Below, in pieces: positions 55,235-63,747 of a stretch of 64,000 bases of DNA; position 1 is the stretch's first letter, and the number at the start of each line of letters is the position of its first letter. Position numbers and translations under genes: made by a program. Origin of the DNA: an uncultured Granulosicoccaceae bacterium (GTDB taxonomy: Bacteria > Pseudomonadota > Gammaproteobacteria > Granulosicoccales > Granulosicoccaceae); NCBI GenBank assembly GCA_937922945.1, contig CAKZUP010000122.1, positions 1 through 64,000 on the forward strand. The letters run 5' to 3'. The notes under the pieces were generated by a model. The model worked only from the letters and a program-made list of their open reading frames with translations, did no database searches and had not been told where the DNA came from.

Positions 55235-55764
55235 ACAACCCTAGACTAAACACAAAGGCATCAAATCGTGACGTCTGGCCAGGCTCGTTTGCCAAGGCCG
55301 TTGGCGGTTTCATCAAGCCACTGGTGCTTCTATGGGGCATTATCGCGACCATGTCAGCATCACAGGTGCACGCCGCAGAGCCAATGCTTGAATTTGAAAC
55401 AGAGCAGGAAGCTGCACTGTATTTACAGCTAACCAAAGATCACCGATGTTTGAAATGCCAAAATCAGAATCTGGCAGATTCGGCTGCAGGCATCGCGCAA
55501 GACCTTAAGCGAGAAATCTATCAGCGCGTCCGGCGTGGCGAAACGGCAGAGCAGATCTCCGCGTATCTGGTAGCCCGGTACGGGGATTTTGTCCTCTATA
55601 AACCACCGTTTAAAGCAACCACGTATGTGTTGTGGATAGGGCCTTTCATTTTGTTGTTGCTTGCGTTGTGGTATGCGCGCCGCATCACTAAGCAAAGTGG
55701 TGCTGAGTCAAACACACCCGATCAAGAATCGCTCGCCAGAGCCAGAGCACTACTCGACGAGTAG
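55231..55764 (+). CDS. ccmH: Cytochrome c maturation protein CcmH (thioreductase)
   Basis: CcmH reduces apocytochrome c disulfides together with CcmG. It is 177 residues from GTG 55231. A signal/anchor segment (LVLLWGIIATMSASQVHA) is preceded by an unusual 28-residue polar lead. The redox motif is HRCLKCQNQNLADS with C73 and C76. The three-helix domain DLKREIYQRVRRGETAEQISAYLVARYGDFVLYKPPF follows, then a C-terminal helix (LWIGPFILLLLALWYARRI). It is the short CcmH form, not the E. coli fusion with CcmI. Confidence 0.95.
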   Translation: MNNPRLNTKASNRDVWPGSFAKAVGGFIKPLVLLWGIIATMSASQVHAAEPMLEFETEQEAALYLQLTKDHRCLKCQNQNLADSAAGIAQDLKREIYQRVRRGETAEQISAYLVARYGDFVLYKPPFKATTYVLWIGPFILLLLALWYARRITKQSGAESNTPDQESLARARALLDE

Positions 55765-55948
55765 TCTACTTACACTACCCTTATCTCTGTGGTTATTATC
55801 CATTGCGTTTTTATTGTGCTTTGTGCTGTTCGTTCTGTCGGTCCTTGCACAAGTCACGGGTTCACTTCCCTTCGTAAAGCGGCTTAAAATTGACCAACTC
55901 CAGCTGTTGAGATGTAGTTCGCGACATATTTTTGTCTTCAAACTGTAA
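55765..55948 (+). pseudogene. Possible remnant of ccmI (membrane segment only)
   Basis: Just after ccmH one plus frame, ending with TAA at 55946-55948, codes for a very hydrophobic stretch (LWLLSIAFLLCFVLFVLSVLA at about 55790-55855). No usual ATG or GTG start lies before it in frame. In many bacteria ccmH is followed by ccmI, which starts with two helices and continues into TPR repeats. Here the frame ends about 90 bp later with no TPR. It may be a decayed 5' part of ccmI or noncoding sequence. Confidence 0.25.
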
Positions 55949-56027
55949 ATTGTTCGTCAGATTGATTTGATCGCTAGTGGAACGTGATAATTTACACTCT
56001 GTAATAAATAACGAGGCTTGAAAGGAC

Positions 56028-56354
56028 ATGTCAGATCATTCGTTTGCGTCAGATGCTCAATCTCAAACCGCCCGGCTTGATTCACTCACCACCGATGAAT
56101 TCTTAACATTAGTAGGGCAACGAATTCGGTATCACCGCACAGCAGAGCGAATGTCACGTAAACGACTGGCTGAAGTATCGGGTGTGTCTGAGCGCTATTT
56201 GGCCCAGCTTGAAGCAGGTCAGGGAAACATGTCTATCGCACTATTGCGCAAAGTGACTGGCGCAATCGGTTTGCCACTTAATGTGTTGCTTGCGGATTTG
56301 GACGCAGGGAGAGAAACGGCCGAAACCGTTGAAGCGGAAGATGCGTTAGCCTAA
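56028..56354 (+). CDS. Small XRE-family HTH protein resembling the BoxR N-terminal domain
   Basis: The product is 108 residues with a GAAAGGA site before the ATG. An HTH_3 domain covers about residues 28-88: VGQRIRYHRTAERMSRKRLAEVSGVSERYLAQLEAGQGNMSIALLRKVTGAIGLPLNVLL. The SRKRLAEVSGVSERYLAQLEAGQGN segment closely follows the N-terminal domain of BoxR-type regulators of aromatic catabolism, in which the HTH is fused to a shikimate-kinase-like ligand domain. Here the protein ends soon after the HTH with an acidic tail (AETVEAEDALA). It may regulate without a ligand domain, or pair with another protein. Targets are unknown. Confidence 0.85.
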   Translation: MSDHSFASDAQSQTARLDSLTTDEFLTLVGQRIRYHRTAERMSRKRLAEVSGVSERYLAQLEAGQGNMSIALLRKVTGAIGLPLNVLLADLDAGRETAETVEAEDALA

Positions 56355-56423
56355 GCTGACTTTCAACACCAACGCACGCGTGCCAACGGCGTTGCGCGCC
56401 GTTGGCATTGCATATCGAATTTG

Positions 56424-56927
56424 CTAGAAACTCATAATAATATTGGTTTTGGCCATGGCACTTGCTCCGACGGCCTGACGCTGTTCCTCTCCATCGAACT
56501 CATGTATCACGATACCCGGCAGGTGTGTAGCCCAAGGATCTAAGTCTTCTGTGCCATTCGAGTATCGAACGTAGTCACTCATCGCCATGAGTCTGGCCAT
56601 ACCGACGTTGTCCGATAGACCATTGTAGTAATCATCCACTTTGTGGAATGGGTCTTCGGTTTGGAATACAACGATTTTTAGGCCGTTTTCTCCTCCAACT
56701 CGATACTTCGTCCCATTCGGGTACATGGGGTACGGAATTTCGCTCGCACCAACAACCGCTGCGAGAGGGTTATCCTCATTGTTGTCGCTCACCGGCGCAA
56801 GTGGGACTTCTTGAGCTGTCACCAGATTCGGGTCAGCTTTATCTGTGTCTTCTTTGCCGCAGGCAGTGATGGAGATCGCCGCAGCGATAACTACAAGTCC
56901 ACGCAGGGTTTTCTGGATGCGCGTCAT
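56424..56927 (-). CDS. Unknown lipoprotein
   Basis: The product is 167 residues. ATG 56927 is chosen over ATG 56933 because GAGGAA then sits at the right distance. A lipoprotein signal (GLVVIAAAISITAC) places the lipidated cysteine at residue 24. A 40-residue disordered linker follows, then a compact domain with VGASEIPYPMYPNGTKYRVGGENGLKIVVFQTEDPFHKVDDYYNGLS, which suggests a small alpha/beta fold seen in other exported proteins with a PxYPxA/G-type motif. The function is not known. It is a single gene, convergent with the HTH gene. Confidence 0.78.
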   Translation of the reverse strand: MTRIQKTLRGLVVIAAAISITACGKEDTDKADPNLVTAQEVPLAPVSDNNEDNPLAAVVGASEIPYPMYPNGTKYRVGGENGLKIVVFQTEDPFHKVDDYYNGLSDNVGMARLMAMSDYVRYSNGTEDLDPWATHLPGIVIHEFDGEEQRQAVGASAMAKTNIIMSF

Positions 56928-57029
56928 CGTCATTTCCTCTGGTTCTATCTAAAAACAGGTTAGTTCAACAGAGAATAGACTAGATGGAAAAACTTGCTTG
57001 GAGAGATGGCGAAAAGTGTTGTTTTAATG

Positions 57030-57455
57030 TCACAACCAGTCATGCCAGGGTATAGGCAGGTAATAGGTCTGACCGTCTTTCTCAACGTCCAACAGCCACA
57101 TTGGGCCTTCACTCAGCTCCACCAGCGTCCGGTTGATCACTTTGTAGTCACGTACTCCCGCGTTCAGCAACTGATGGCACTGAGGGTGAAAGAAACCGAA
57201 ATCAGCCATAAAACGCGCTGCCTGCATCGTCTCACAGGCTGCGAGCTCGCGCTGGGACGGCAGCCAGCTGCCAATTGGCGGTGGGTTGGTGTAGCTGATT
57301 CTTTTGTTATTCGACAAACCTGTGGCGCTACAGGCACTTAGTATTAACAATAGGAAGAGCGGGGCGCATCGTGTGGCAGTTGAACCGAAAGAAATGCGAT
57401 ACAGCCATAGAGCTGCTGGCGGTTGTGCTGACTTGACGCGTGGGACGTTTCGCAT
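57030..57455 (-). CDS. Unknown small lipoprotein
   Basis: The frame opens at TTG 57503, but ATG 57455 gives a 141-residue protein whose start clears a hairpin at 57502-57520. A hydrophobic segment with a lipobox (LFLLLILSAC) is preceded by a long basic n-region (about 30 residues), unusual for a lipoprotein. The mature part has two cysteines (AACETMQAARF, HPQCHQLLNAG) and ends in TYYLPIPWHDWL. No family was recognised. It lies downstream of the coiled-coil gene, likely in one transcript. Confidence 0.6.
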   Translation of the reverse strand: MRNVPRVKSAQPPAALWLYRISFGSTATRCAPLFLLLILSACSATGLSNNKRISYTNPPPIGSWLPSQRELAACETMQAARFMADFGFFHPQCHQLLNAGVRDYKVINRTLVELSEGPMWLLDVEKDGQTYYLPIPWHDWL

Positions 57456-57501
57456 GCGATATTTGCTTGTTTCGTCTTGCGTGTATTTTTCTTGGAAGAG
57501 C

Positions 57502-57520
57502 AATGCGCCTCTTGCGCATT
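57502..57520. terminator. Hairpin between coiled-coil gene and lipoprotein gene
   Basis: AATGCGC (57502-57508) and GCGCATT (57514-57520) form a perfect 7-bp GC-rich stem with a 5-base loop, and flanking AG/CT can extend it. It lies in the 163-bp gap. No T tract follows in either direction; attenuation or RNA processing is as likely as termination. Confidence 0.35.
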
Positions 57521-57618
57521 ACTCTCCTTGTGTCCTAACCGGTCAGTTAACCCTGTGTGCGTTAACTTCTTTGCGCATTGATAGCGCGTTGACTGCGAAA
57601 GGGTCTGGCGAAGATTGA

Positions 57619-58377
57619 TTAAGCTGTGGCTGCTTCAAGCGTCGCTTCTTCTTCTTCGCTGAAACTTTCAATGCCGGCCAATACACTGGCATCGATTTCT
57701 GGTATGTCATCGATGTCGACATTGGCGCTTTTGAGCTTCTCGGCGGCGGAGTCACACCATTCTTTCAGCGCACGATAAGACTCGAGCAACTTGGTACTGT
57801 TCTCAGTGAGCGTGTTTAACGACTCGAGTTCTTCTTTCTGAGTTTTATTTTCTTTCTTCAGTACCCGGTTGGCATCTTCCGCTACCTTGCGTGCAACGTT
57901 TTCATCGAGTTTCTGTTTTTTCAGCGCTTTGAGTTTCTTGACGATATTTTCAGGTGTGTCTGCAAGCGATAAATTAATAGCCTTTAATTCTTTTTGCTTA
58001 TCTTCAACCTGGCGCTTGGCTTTTTTCAACGCTTCTGCGTTTTCACGTCGGCCATTGGCTAGCTGCTGTTCGGCTTGTTCTTGCTTGGCTATAGCCTGAT
58101 CTCGCTCAGCTTCTGCATCTTTACGGCTTTTTTCGGTTTTCTTAACCGTTTTTTCCATTTCAGCGATGCTTTCATCTGCTTTTCGCCTCGCAGCAGAGAT
58201 ATCGATATCCGCATCTTTTCCACGTTTAATGGCGTTATTAAGCGCATCTTTAAGCTCATCAGCCGTAAAGTCGTCTTTAAGCTTTAGTGCTGAGGCCGCT
58301 TCGTTCATCAGCATTTGTTTGCTGATGGCTAAATCTTTCCAAATTCTTAGTTGTTGTTCGCTATCGCTTTGACTCAC
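57619..58377 (-). CDS. Unknown coiled-coil protein
   Basis: The product is 252 residues, cytoplasmic by composition, with no signal or membrane helix. Residues 60-200 are a long heptad-rich, charged coiled coil (for example RKADESIAEMEKTVKKTEKSRKDAEAERDQAIAKQEQAEQQLANGRRENAEALKK). The flanks are short globular parts: an N-terminal SKQMLMNEAASALKLKDDFTADELKDALNNAI and an acidic C-terminal tail (DIDDIPEIDASVLAGIESFSEEEEATLEAATA). No family was recognised. It could scaffold a complex. A tandem-repeat-rich 550-bp region lies upstream. Confidence 0.75.
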   Translation of the reverse strand: MSQSDSEQQLRIWKDLAISKQMLMNEAASALKLKDDFTADELKDALNNAIKRGKDADIDISAARRKADESIAEMEKTVKKTEKSRKDAEAERDQAIAKQEQAEQQLANGRRENAEALKKAKRQVEDKQKELKAINLSLADTPENIVKKLKALKKQKLDENVARKVAEDANRVLKKENKTQKEELESLNTLTENSTKLLESYRALKEWCDSAAEKLKSANVDIDDIPEIDASVLAGIESFSEEEEATLEAATA

Positions 58378-58928
58378 GTATTCTTCTCTATAAAACAGTT
58401 TAGGGTTGGTGGTCGACAGCGCTGTTGACTGACGTACCAGGTTCGTTGACTCTTTATTTTGTTATGACTTTGGACATTGTGCCTTTTGAGTAATTAGTTC
58501 GACCAATGTCTTTTTAACTATCGATGCCTACTTTTTGTTGACCACTTCTTTGTTGACCACTTCGCTGTCCATAACCAAGCGCTGTCCATAACCAAACCCT
58601 TTGCATAACCAAGACGTTCTGGTATTGGCTAAATGCTAAAGCGGCTTGGTTAATCCGTTTAGCTCCATCTTTCGTGCTGTTCTGGTTATATCCGTGCGGT
58701 TTGGCCGTATTGCTTAATCTGGTTTAAACGAAAACTTGCTCGAACTATGTCATTACTCGATCGTTGACTTTAAATGAACGTCTTAACTCGAACCTGTTTT
58801 CACTCGATTTTCGCCCGATTTAATATCGACGAACATCATTATTTTTTGAGTTTGCGTGCGAAAAAGTGCTATCGCCGCTGGGAAGCTCTGTATTATAACT
58901 CGAAAACGCGCTGTGTTGTAGTTCCATA
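58378..58928. other. Repeat-rich intergenic region
   Basis: This 551-bp region between the divergent coiled-coil and MFS genes has no supportable gene. It contains a tandem-repeat cluster (58534-58612), and five NCTCGA words at 58738, 58755, 58786, 58802 and 58898. A TATTAT box at 58891-58896 may be the -10 element of the MFS gene; no -35 box matches. Confidence 0.55.
58534..58612 (-). repeat. Compound tandem repeats upstream of the coiled-coil gene
   Basis: Two exact copies of TTTGTTGACCACTTC (58534-58548 and 58549-58563) are followed by GCTGTCCATAACCAA at 58564-58578, an exact second copy at 58581-58595 and a partial third (GCATAACCAA, near 58603-58612). Periods are 15 and 17 bp. It lies about 157 bp upstream of the coiled-coil gene start. 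Confidence 0.9.
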
Positions 58929-60179
58929 GTGCTGAGTAACCATCGGATTCAACGCATTGTGACCTTCCAAACATTCGTACGACAGAATGCACGATGGCTG
59001 ATCGGTGGTATGGGCCTGACTTTTTTTGCCAGTTTTGGCCAAACATTTTTCATTGCGATGTTTGCCAGCCAGTATAGGACGGAATTTGATCTGAGCCATG
59101 GAGCGTTCGGCTCGGTGTATATGGTAGGCACGCTTGCCAGCGCTATCACCTTGGTTTTCATAGGAAAAGTCGTCGATTTCTATGCTGTTAGACAGGTCGC
59201 TACGCTGGTGATTTTCGGGCTTGCGCTGGCGTGTGTTGCTATGGCAATGGTGAGCAGCGTGGCTGGGTTAGTATTTGCGCTATACCTGCTTCGTCTGGCT
59301 GGCCAGGGCATGATGTCACACACGGCAATGACTGCAATGGGACGCTGGTTCGAGGCGGAACGGGGCCGAGCAGTGGCAGTCACCAGCAGCGGTCATCAGC
59401 TAGGCGAGGCTATTTTCCCGTTTATTGTCGTTACGCTGCTGGTCAGCGTGGAATGGCGCTTTATTTGGTGGGGCTGCGCACTGGCATTGCTGTTTGTAGC
59501 ATTGCCGCTCATCCGAACCTGTTTTGTGCAAGATCGCACACCGTCGGGTACGGGCACGCGGGTGCTGGAGAGTGGTCGTCAGTGGACTCGCCGCGAAGTG
59601 GTGGCAGACCCTTGGTTCTGGCTCACCACGGGTGGTGTGTTGGCTCCCGGTTTTATCGGAACCTCTGTGTGGTTTCATCAAGTACATCTTTTAGAGATAA
59701 AACACTGGGATGCGTCTGTGTTGGTACTCGGTTTTACACTGATGTCGATAACCAGCGTAGCGACGTCTCTTCTTGCTGGACAGATGGTTGATCGTTTCAG
59801 CGCTTATCGACTTCTACCACTGATTCTGGTTCCATTGGGCCTGGGCTGCTTATTACTTGGGTTTGCACAGCCAGCTTACTTGTTAATTGTATTCATGCTT
59901 CTCATTGGCGTTTGTTACGGTGTTTATAGCGCTGTTTTCGGTAGCGTTTGGTCTGAGGTATATGGAACCCGTCACTTGGGTTCAATTCGCTCGGTGGTGT
60001 TCGCGGGGATGGTATTGTCTTCTGCAATAGGGCCTGGTATTACCGGTTGGCTTATTGATACTGGTGTTGGTTTTGAACAGCAGCTAAAAGTGATGGGCTT
60101 GTTGTGCTTGGTGGGAGTGGCTATGTTAGTGCCCGTGTCTAAACAATTGCATTTGCATGTTGTAGCGAATGCACGCTAG
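58929..60179 (+). CDS. Major facilitator superfamily transporter
   Basis: This inner-membrane protein of 416 residues (GTG 58929; the first 27 residues precede the first helix, so ATG 59010 is possible) has 12 helices. The loop 2-3 motif is FIGKVVDFYAVRQVATL, and GQGMMSHTAMTAMGRWFEAERGRAVAVTSSGHQLGEAIFP is typical of the MFS_1 group related to oxalate/formate and monocarboxylate-like carriers. A matching SLLAGQMVDRFSAYRLLPL loop occurs in the second half. The substrate is not predicted. It is convergent with the FAD oxidase gene. Confidence 0.88.
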   Translation: MLSNHRIQRIVTFQTFVRQNARWLIGGMGLTFFASFGQTFFIAMFASQYRTEFDLSHGAFGSVYMVGTLASAITLVFIGKVVDFYAVRQVATLVIFGLALACVAMAMVSSVAGLVFALYLLRLAGQGMMSHTAMTAMGRWFEAERGRAVAVTSSGHQLGEAIFPFIVVTLLVSVEWRFIWWGCALALLFVALPLIRTCFVQDRTPSGTGTRVLESGRQWTRREVVADPWFWLTTGGVLAPGFIGTSVWFHQVHLLEIKHWDASVLVLGFTLMSITSVATSLLAGQMVDRFSAYRLLPLILVPLGLGCLLLGFAQPAYLLIVFMLLIGVCYGVYSAVFGSVWSEVYGTRHLGSIRSVVFAGMVLSSAIGPGITGWLIDTGVGFEQQLKVMGLLCLVGVAMLVPVSKQLHLHVVANAR

Positions 60180-60240
60180 ATAGACAACCAGCTCGGCGTG
60201 CTAACGCGTTTCAATTGCTACAGCGTTTTGGTAAACCGAC

Positions 60241-61680
60241 TCAAATAATTTTTCCCGGATTCAATAGGTTTGTAGGATCCAGCGAGCGTTTTATTAGTCG
60301 CATGGTTGCTATTTCGTCTTCGCTTCGCGAATAGTGCAAATACGATTTTTTCATTAATCCTATACCGTGTTCGGCTGATATCGAGCCGCCAATGTCTGAA
60401 AGTGGTTCAAACACCATTGTGTTGCATTGCCGGTACCACTGTGTTTGTTCTTCGGTAAGCGGCGCCGTTTCCGTTCCAGTTGAGCTTGGGTTTTTGCCAT
60501 AGTTCTCTGGTATTGGCGCAACTGAGATATGTAAATTACTATCGGCAAGGTGCCCGTATGCATACACGATGGCCGTTGGCCAAACGGATGTTATCGATTG
60601 CTTTATGGTTTCCAGATAGGTTTCCATACTCGCAATAGGCAGACTTATATCGTAAATAAAAGCTGGGTCGTGACGTAACACAACATCAACGTTTTCGCGT
60701 ATGGTCCAAATTTGTGCACGCTCTTTTTCCGATTGTGCAATTACCGCATCCACAATATTGCCTTGTTCCATCGCTTGTTCAAGTGCTTCTGTAAACACCT
60801 TCTGATCGGCTACTGCGTTTGCGCCTCGTGACTCGACAATGGCATAAGCCGAATAATTGCTGGATAGCGGGGCGCGAACCGAATCCGTGGTTGTGTCACT
60901 CGTAGAGAGACAGTAAAAATCGTTCCATATAATTTCAAACGCATTCAGTTGCGAGTTTAAGGTAGCGGATAGATGCGATAGAACAGCAGTTACCTGTTCA
61001 AATTTATCGAAGGCCAACAGCGCTGTATTGCACGTGGGTGTGTCAGGGCGTAGTCGGAGTACCGCTTTCGTAACAATACCGAGGGTACCTTCGCTGCCAA
61101 TGAATAATTGTTTCAGGTCGTAGCCGGTGTTGTTCTTTAACAAGGCATTCATGGAGCTCAATACAGTACCGTCTGCCAACACAACTTCCAAACCCAGAAT
61201 TTGTTCGCGTGTCATTCCGTAACGTAATACCGATAGCCCACCTGCGTTAGTTGAGATATTGCCACCAATGGTGCATGAACCGCGCGCACCCAAATCAAGA
61301 CCATAAAGTAAGCCGTGATCGCTGGCTGTTTGCTGAACCTGTTCCAGAATGCAACCTGCTTGCACGGTCATTGTCCGACCGGCAACGTCGACCGATTCGA
61401 TGCTACGCATACGTTCCAGTGATAGCACTATTTCATTGTTATGGGATTTTTCACCATCAACCAAGCCGGTCAGCCCTCCGTGGGTAACAACGGGTTGCCC
61501 AGCAGCGTGACAGGCCGTTAGTACGGCGCTGACTTCATCGGTGTTCGAGGGCCTGACCAATGCGTGCGCCTGCATGGGGCTTGAATCCCAGAAATGAGAT
61601 GCGCGAAGCGCAACTGTTTGCTGATCCAGAACGTTTGCATCGCCAACAATGCTGCGTAGCTCGTTCAATAGTTCGCTCAT
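60241..61680 (-). CDS. FAD-linked 2-hydroxyacid oxidase/dehydrogenase (GlcD type)
   Basis: The product is 479 residues. The FAD_binding_4 domain in the N-terminal half has LVRPSNTDEVSAVLTACHAAGQPVVTHGGLTGLVDG, the PP-loop region, and GLDLGARGSCTIGGNISTNAGGLSVLRYGMTREQILGLEVVLADG. An FAD-oxidase_C domain follows and ends in GSISAEHGIGLMKKSYL and LKRSLDPTNLLNPGK. It is in the family of D-lactate, D-2-hydroxyglutarate and glycolate dehydrogenases; no iron-sulfur partner is adjacent, so the D-2-hydroxyglutarate/D-lactate type is more likely than GlcDEF. It is divergent from the HlyD-like gene. Confidence 0.93.
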   Translation of the reverse strand: MSELLNELRSIVGDANVLDQQTVALRASHFWDSSPMQAHALVRPSNTDEVSAVLTACHAAGQPVVTHGGLTGLVDGEKSHNNEIVLSLERMRSIESVDVAGRTMTVQAGCILEQVQQTASDHGLLYGLDLGARGSCTIGGNISTNAGGLSVLRYGMTREQILGLEVVLADGTVLSSMNALLKNNTGYDLKQLFIGSEGTLGIVTKAVLRLRPDTPTCNTALLAFDKFEQVTAVLSHLSATLNSQLNAFEIIWNDFYCLSTSDTTTDSVRAPLSSNYSAYAIVESRGANAVADQKVFTEALEQAMEQGNIVDAVIAQSEKERAQIWTIRENVDVVLRHDPAFIYDISLPIASMETYLETIKQSITSVWPTAIVYAYGHLADSNLHISVAPIPENYGKNPSSTGTETAPLTEEQTQWYRQCNTMVFEPLSDIGGSISAEHGIGLMKKSYLHYSRSEDEIATMRLIKRSLDPTNLLNPGKII

Positions 61681-61733
61681 AGCGTTTGCTACCTCAGTGA
61701 ATGCCTGATGCCAGTCATATGTTTTGCATTATT

Positions 61734-61762
61734 TTGACAGATATTGTCGTTTAAGCCGTTAT
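61734..61762 (+). promoter_or_regulatory. Candidate promoter of the GAF-HlyD gene
   Basis: A perfect TTGACA -35 box (61734-61739) is followed after 17 bp by CGTTAT (61757-61762), a weak -10 element. It is 140 bp upstream of the ATG in the divergent gap. The -10 match is only half, so this is tentative. Confidence 0.35.
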
Positions 61763-61902
61763 TTTTCTGCGTATAAGGCCAGGCGAGCGGCCATAGGGCT
61801 GGTTTGGGCCCGGAGTGGCTCATTAGTTGCAAAAGTTGAAAAAAAGTTTAAAAACTCGTTAGCGTGTAAACAGCTAATCAGCCAGTCAACACGGCGTCGT
61901 AG

Positions 61903-63747
61903 ATGCAAACACCACAGTTAGAAAAAGAACGACCTATTTCAGAGCCGGAAGCATCGGTCTTGACGGGCTCGGTTGATACGCTATGGCTCAGCTGGTTGCA
62001 TGAAATGCTGCCGGATGTGAGTCAACTGCAGTTGTACCGGGTTAAGCCAAACCAAGCGGTAGAACAGTGCGCCCAGACTCCGCCTGTTAAACAGCTATCC
62101 GAGTCACAAGCGATAGAATCGGTCGACAATGCCGTATTGCGTAGCGTGCATCATAAGCAAGCGATTTACGTTAACGATGCTACCGATAAGCAGCTTTCGG
62201 TTTTAACCATTCCATTTGAGTGCGCAAACCAGCAGCCATATGTACTGGTTATGCTGAGCACGGGTTTAACGAGTGTTCAGCAAAATACAGCTGTACGGTT
62301 AACGCAATGGGCTGCTGTACAGCTGCGTGAATCAAGTTCGGCAGTACCCGCTGATGCGCGGCAATCTGACGCAGTTCAGCAAGCCTTGCCTGAGGCACAG
62401 TTGGCACAAGCTCTGGTTGGCGCTCAACAACGTCATGGTACGTTTACCGCAATGGCCTTCACGCTGGTTAATAGCATGGCGAATCTATGTGGCTGTGTGC
62501 GTGTGTCTCTGGGTTGTCATGATGGACGAAGGCTACGCTTAATTGCGATGTCAGGTCAGCCTAAAGTTGATGATCGACGCAAGATTGCGCGACAGCTGTG
62601 TGCACTGATGCTTGATACGATGGAATCAGAGCGTGTGATATACCCGAACGGTAGTGGAGTGGCTACACCTTCGCAGCAGGCATACTATAAGAGCCAGGGT
62701 GAGCACCCGCTGCTCTCGTTTACTATGCCGGGTTCTAACGCCGATAAATTTGTTCTGGTGCTTGAACGTGCCAAAGACAATCCGTTTATCGCTGCCCAGG
62801 CGGATGCGATAGAACAGTCCGTGTCTGGTTCAGCCAGCTTGCTCGAGTTATCCCGGGCGCACGAACAACCGTTACGCCAGAAGCTGATACTTTCACTGCG
62901 ACATCACATCGCGCAGATGAAGTATATAAACAGCTGGAGTAAGCGGCGCTGGCTTGGCGTCGTGTTATTTAGCTGCCTGATTGGTTCGTTCATTATTCCG
63001 GTAACGCATCGGGTTTCAGCCGATGCCTTTATCGAAGCCTCAGATCGACAAGTGTTGGTTGCAGCTCAGAACGGATTCATTTTATCTGCACATGCGCGAG
63101 CCGGTGAGGAAGTGCGCAAAGGCGACTTGCTGGCAAAAATTGACGGGCAGGATTTACAGTTGGCGCTTGAAAAGTGGCGCAGCGAAGAGATCAAAAACCA
63201 ACAGGAATACGCGCAGGCACTGGCCATTCACGATCGCAATGAATTAAGTCGTTTGCGTGCCGATGCAAAACGCGTGGAGGCTGAAATCGCCCTGATCGAA
63301 CAGCAACTTCGTCGCAGTGAAGTCAGAGCACCGTTCGATGGTGTTTTACTTGATGGAGACTGGACGCAATCATTGGGAGCACCCGTGGCCGCAGGTGATG
63401 TTCTGTTTGAAATCGCATCTGCTGAACAATACCGTCTGGTGTTGAAAGTCGATGAGCACGACATTGGCTACATCGAGCCTCAACAAATAGCGCAGCTTCG
63501 CATGGCGGCGTTGCCCACCACAGTTTGGCAAGCGGAACTAGGCGATGTATTGCCGGTGGCTGTGTCGGTTAAAGGTAGCAGTGCTTTTCGAGTACCCGCC
63601 AACATTGAAGGAGATGCGAACGCGTTGCGACCGGGAATGGAAGGTGTCGGTAAAGTGATTATTGGTCAGCGTTCATTGTTTTGGGTGTACACCCATAAGA
63701 TGGTGAACAAGCTGCGCTATGTGGCCTGGAAGGTGGGTCTGCTATGA
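61903..63747 (+). CDS. GAF-like/HlyD membrane fusion protein
   Basis: The product is 614 residues. Residues 180-320 resemble a GAF domain (TAMAFTLVNSMANLCGCVRVSLGCHDGRRLRLIAMSG...FVLVLERAKDNPF). One membrane helix (about 349-366, WLGVVLFSCLIGSFIIP) leads to a periplasmic HlyD adaptor: barrel-sandwich hybrid halves around ARAGEEVRKGDLLAKIDGQDL and VRAPFDGVLLDGDWTQSLGAPVAAGDVLFEIA, with a short coiled-coil hairpin between (residues 420-460), then a beta-barrel ending in RPGMEGVGKVIIG. HlyD adaptors bridge an inner-membrane transporter to the outer membrane. Its stop overlaps the next gene (ATGA), a PqqD-like protein. Cargo and transporter are unknown. Confidence 0.85.
   Translation: MQTPQLEKERPISEPEASVLTGSVDTLWLSWLHEMLPDVSQLQLYRVKPNQAVEQCAQTPPVKQLSESQAIESVDNAVLRSVHHKQAIYVNDATDKQLSVLTIPFECANQQPYVLVMLSTGLTSVQQNTAVRLTQWAAVQLRESSSAVPADARQSDAVQQALPEAQLAQALVGAQQRHGTFTAMAFTLVNSMANLCGCVRVSLGCHDGRRLRLIAMSGQPKVDDRRKIARQLCALMLDTMESERVIYPNGSGVATPSQQAYYKSQGEHPLLSFTMPGSNADKFVLVLERAKDNPFIAAQADAIEQSVSGSASLLELSRAHEQPLRQKLILSLRHHIAQMKYINSWSKRRWLGVVLFSCLIGSFIIPVTHRVSADAFIEASDRQVLVAAQNGFILSAHARAGEEVRKGDLLAKIDGQDLQLALEKWRSEEIKNQQEYAQALAIHDRNELSRLRADAKRVEAEIALIEQQLRRSEVRAPFDGVLLDGDWTQSLGAPVAAGDVLFEIASAEQYRLVLKVDEHDIGYIEPQQIAQLRMAALPTTVWQAELGDVLPVAVSVKGSSAFRVPANIEGDANALRPGMEGVGKVIIGQRSLFWVYTHKMVNKLRYVAWKVGLL

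Noticed and set aside
56994-57341. 115-codon plus-strand frame antisense to the small lipoprotein
   Set aside because: The minus strand has a signal segment with lipobox, and the plus frame has no supporting signal.
58783-59046. 87-codon minus-strand frame across the MFS gene start
   Set aside because: It overlaps the first helices of the MFS transporter and has no family resemblance.
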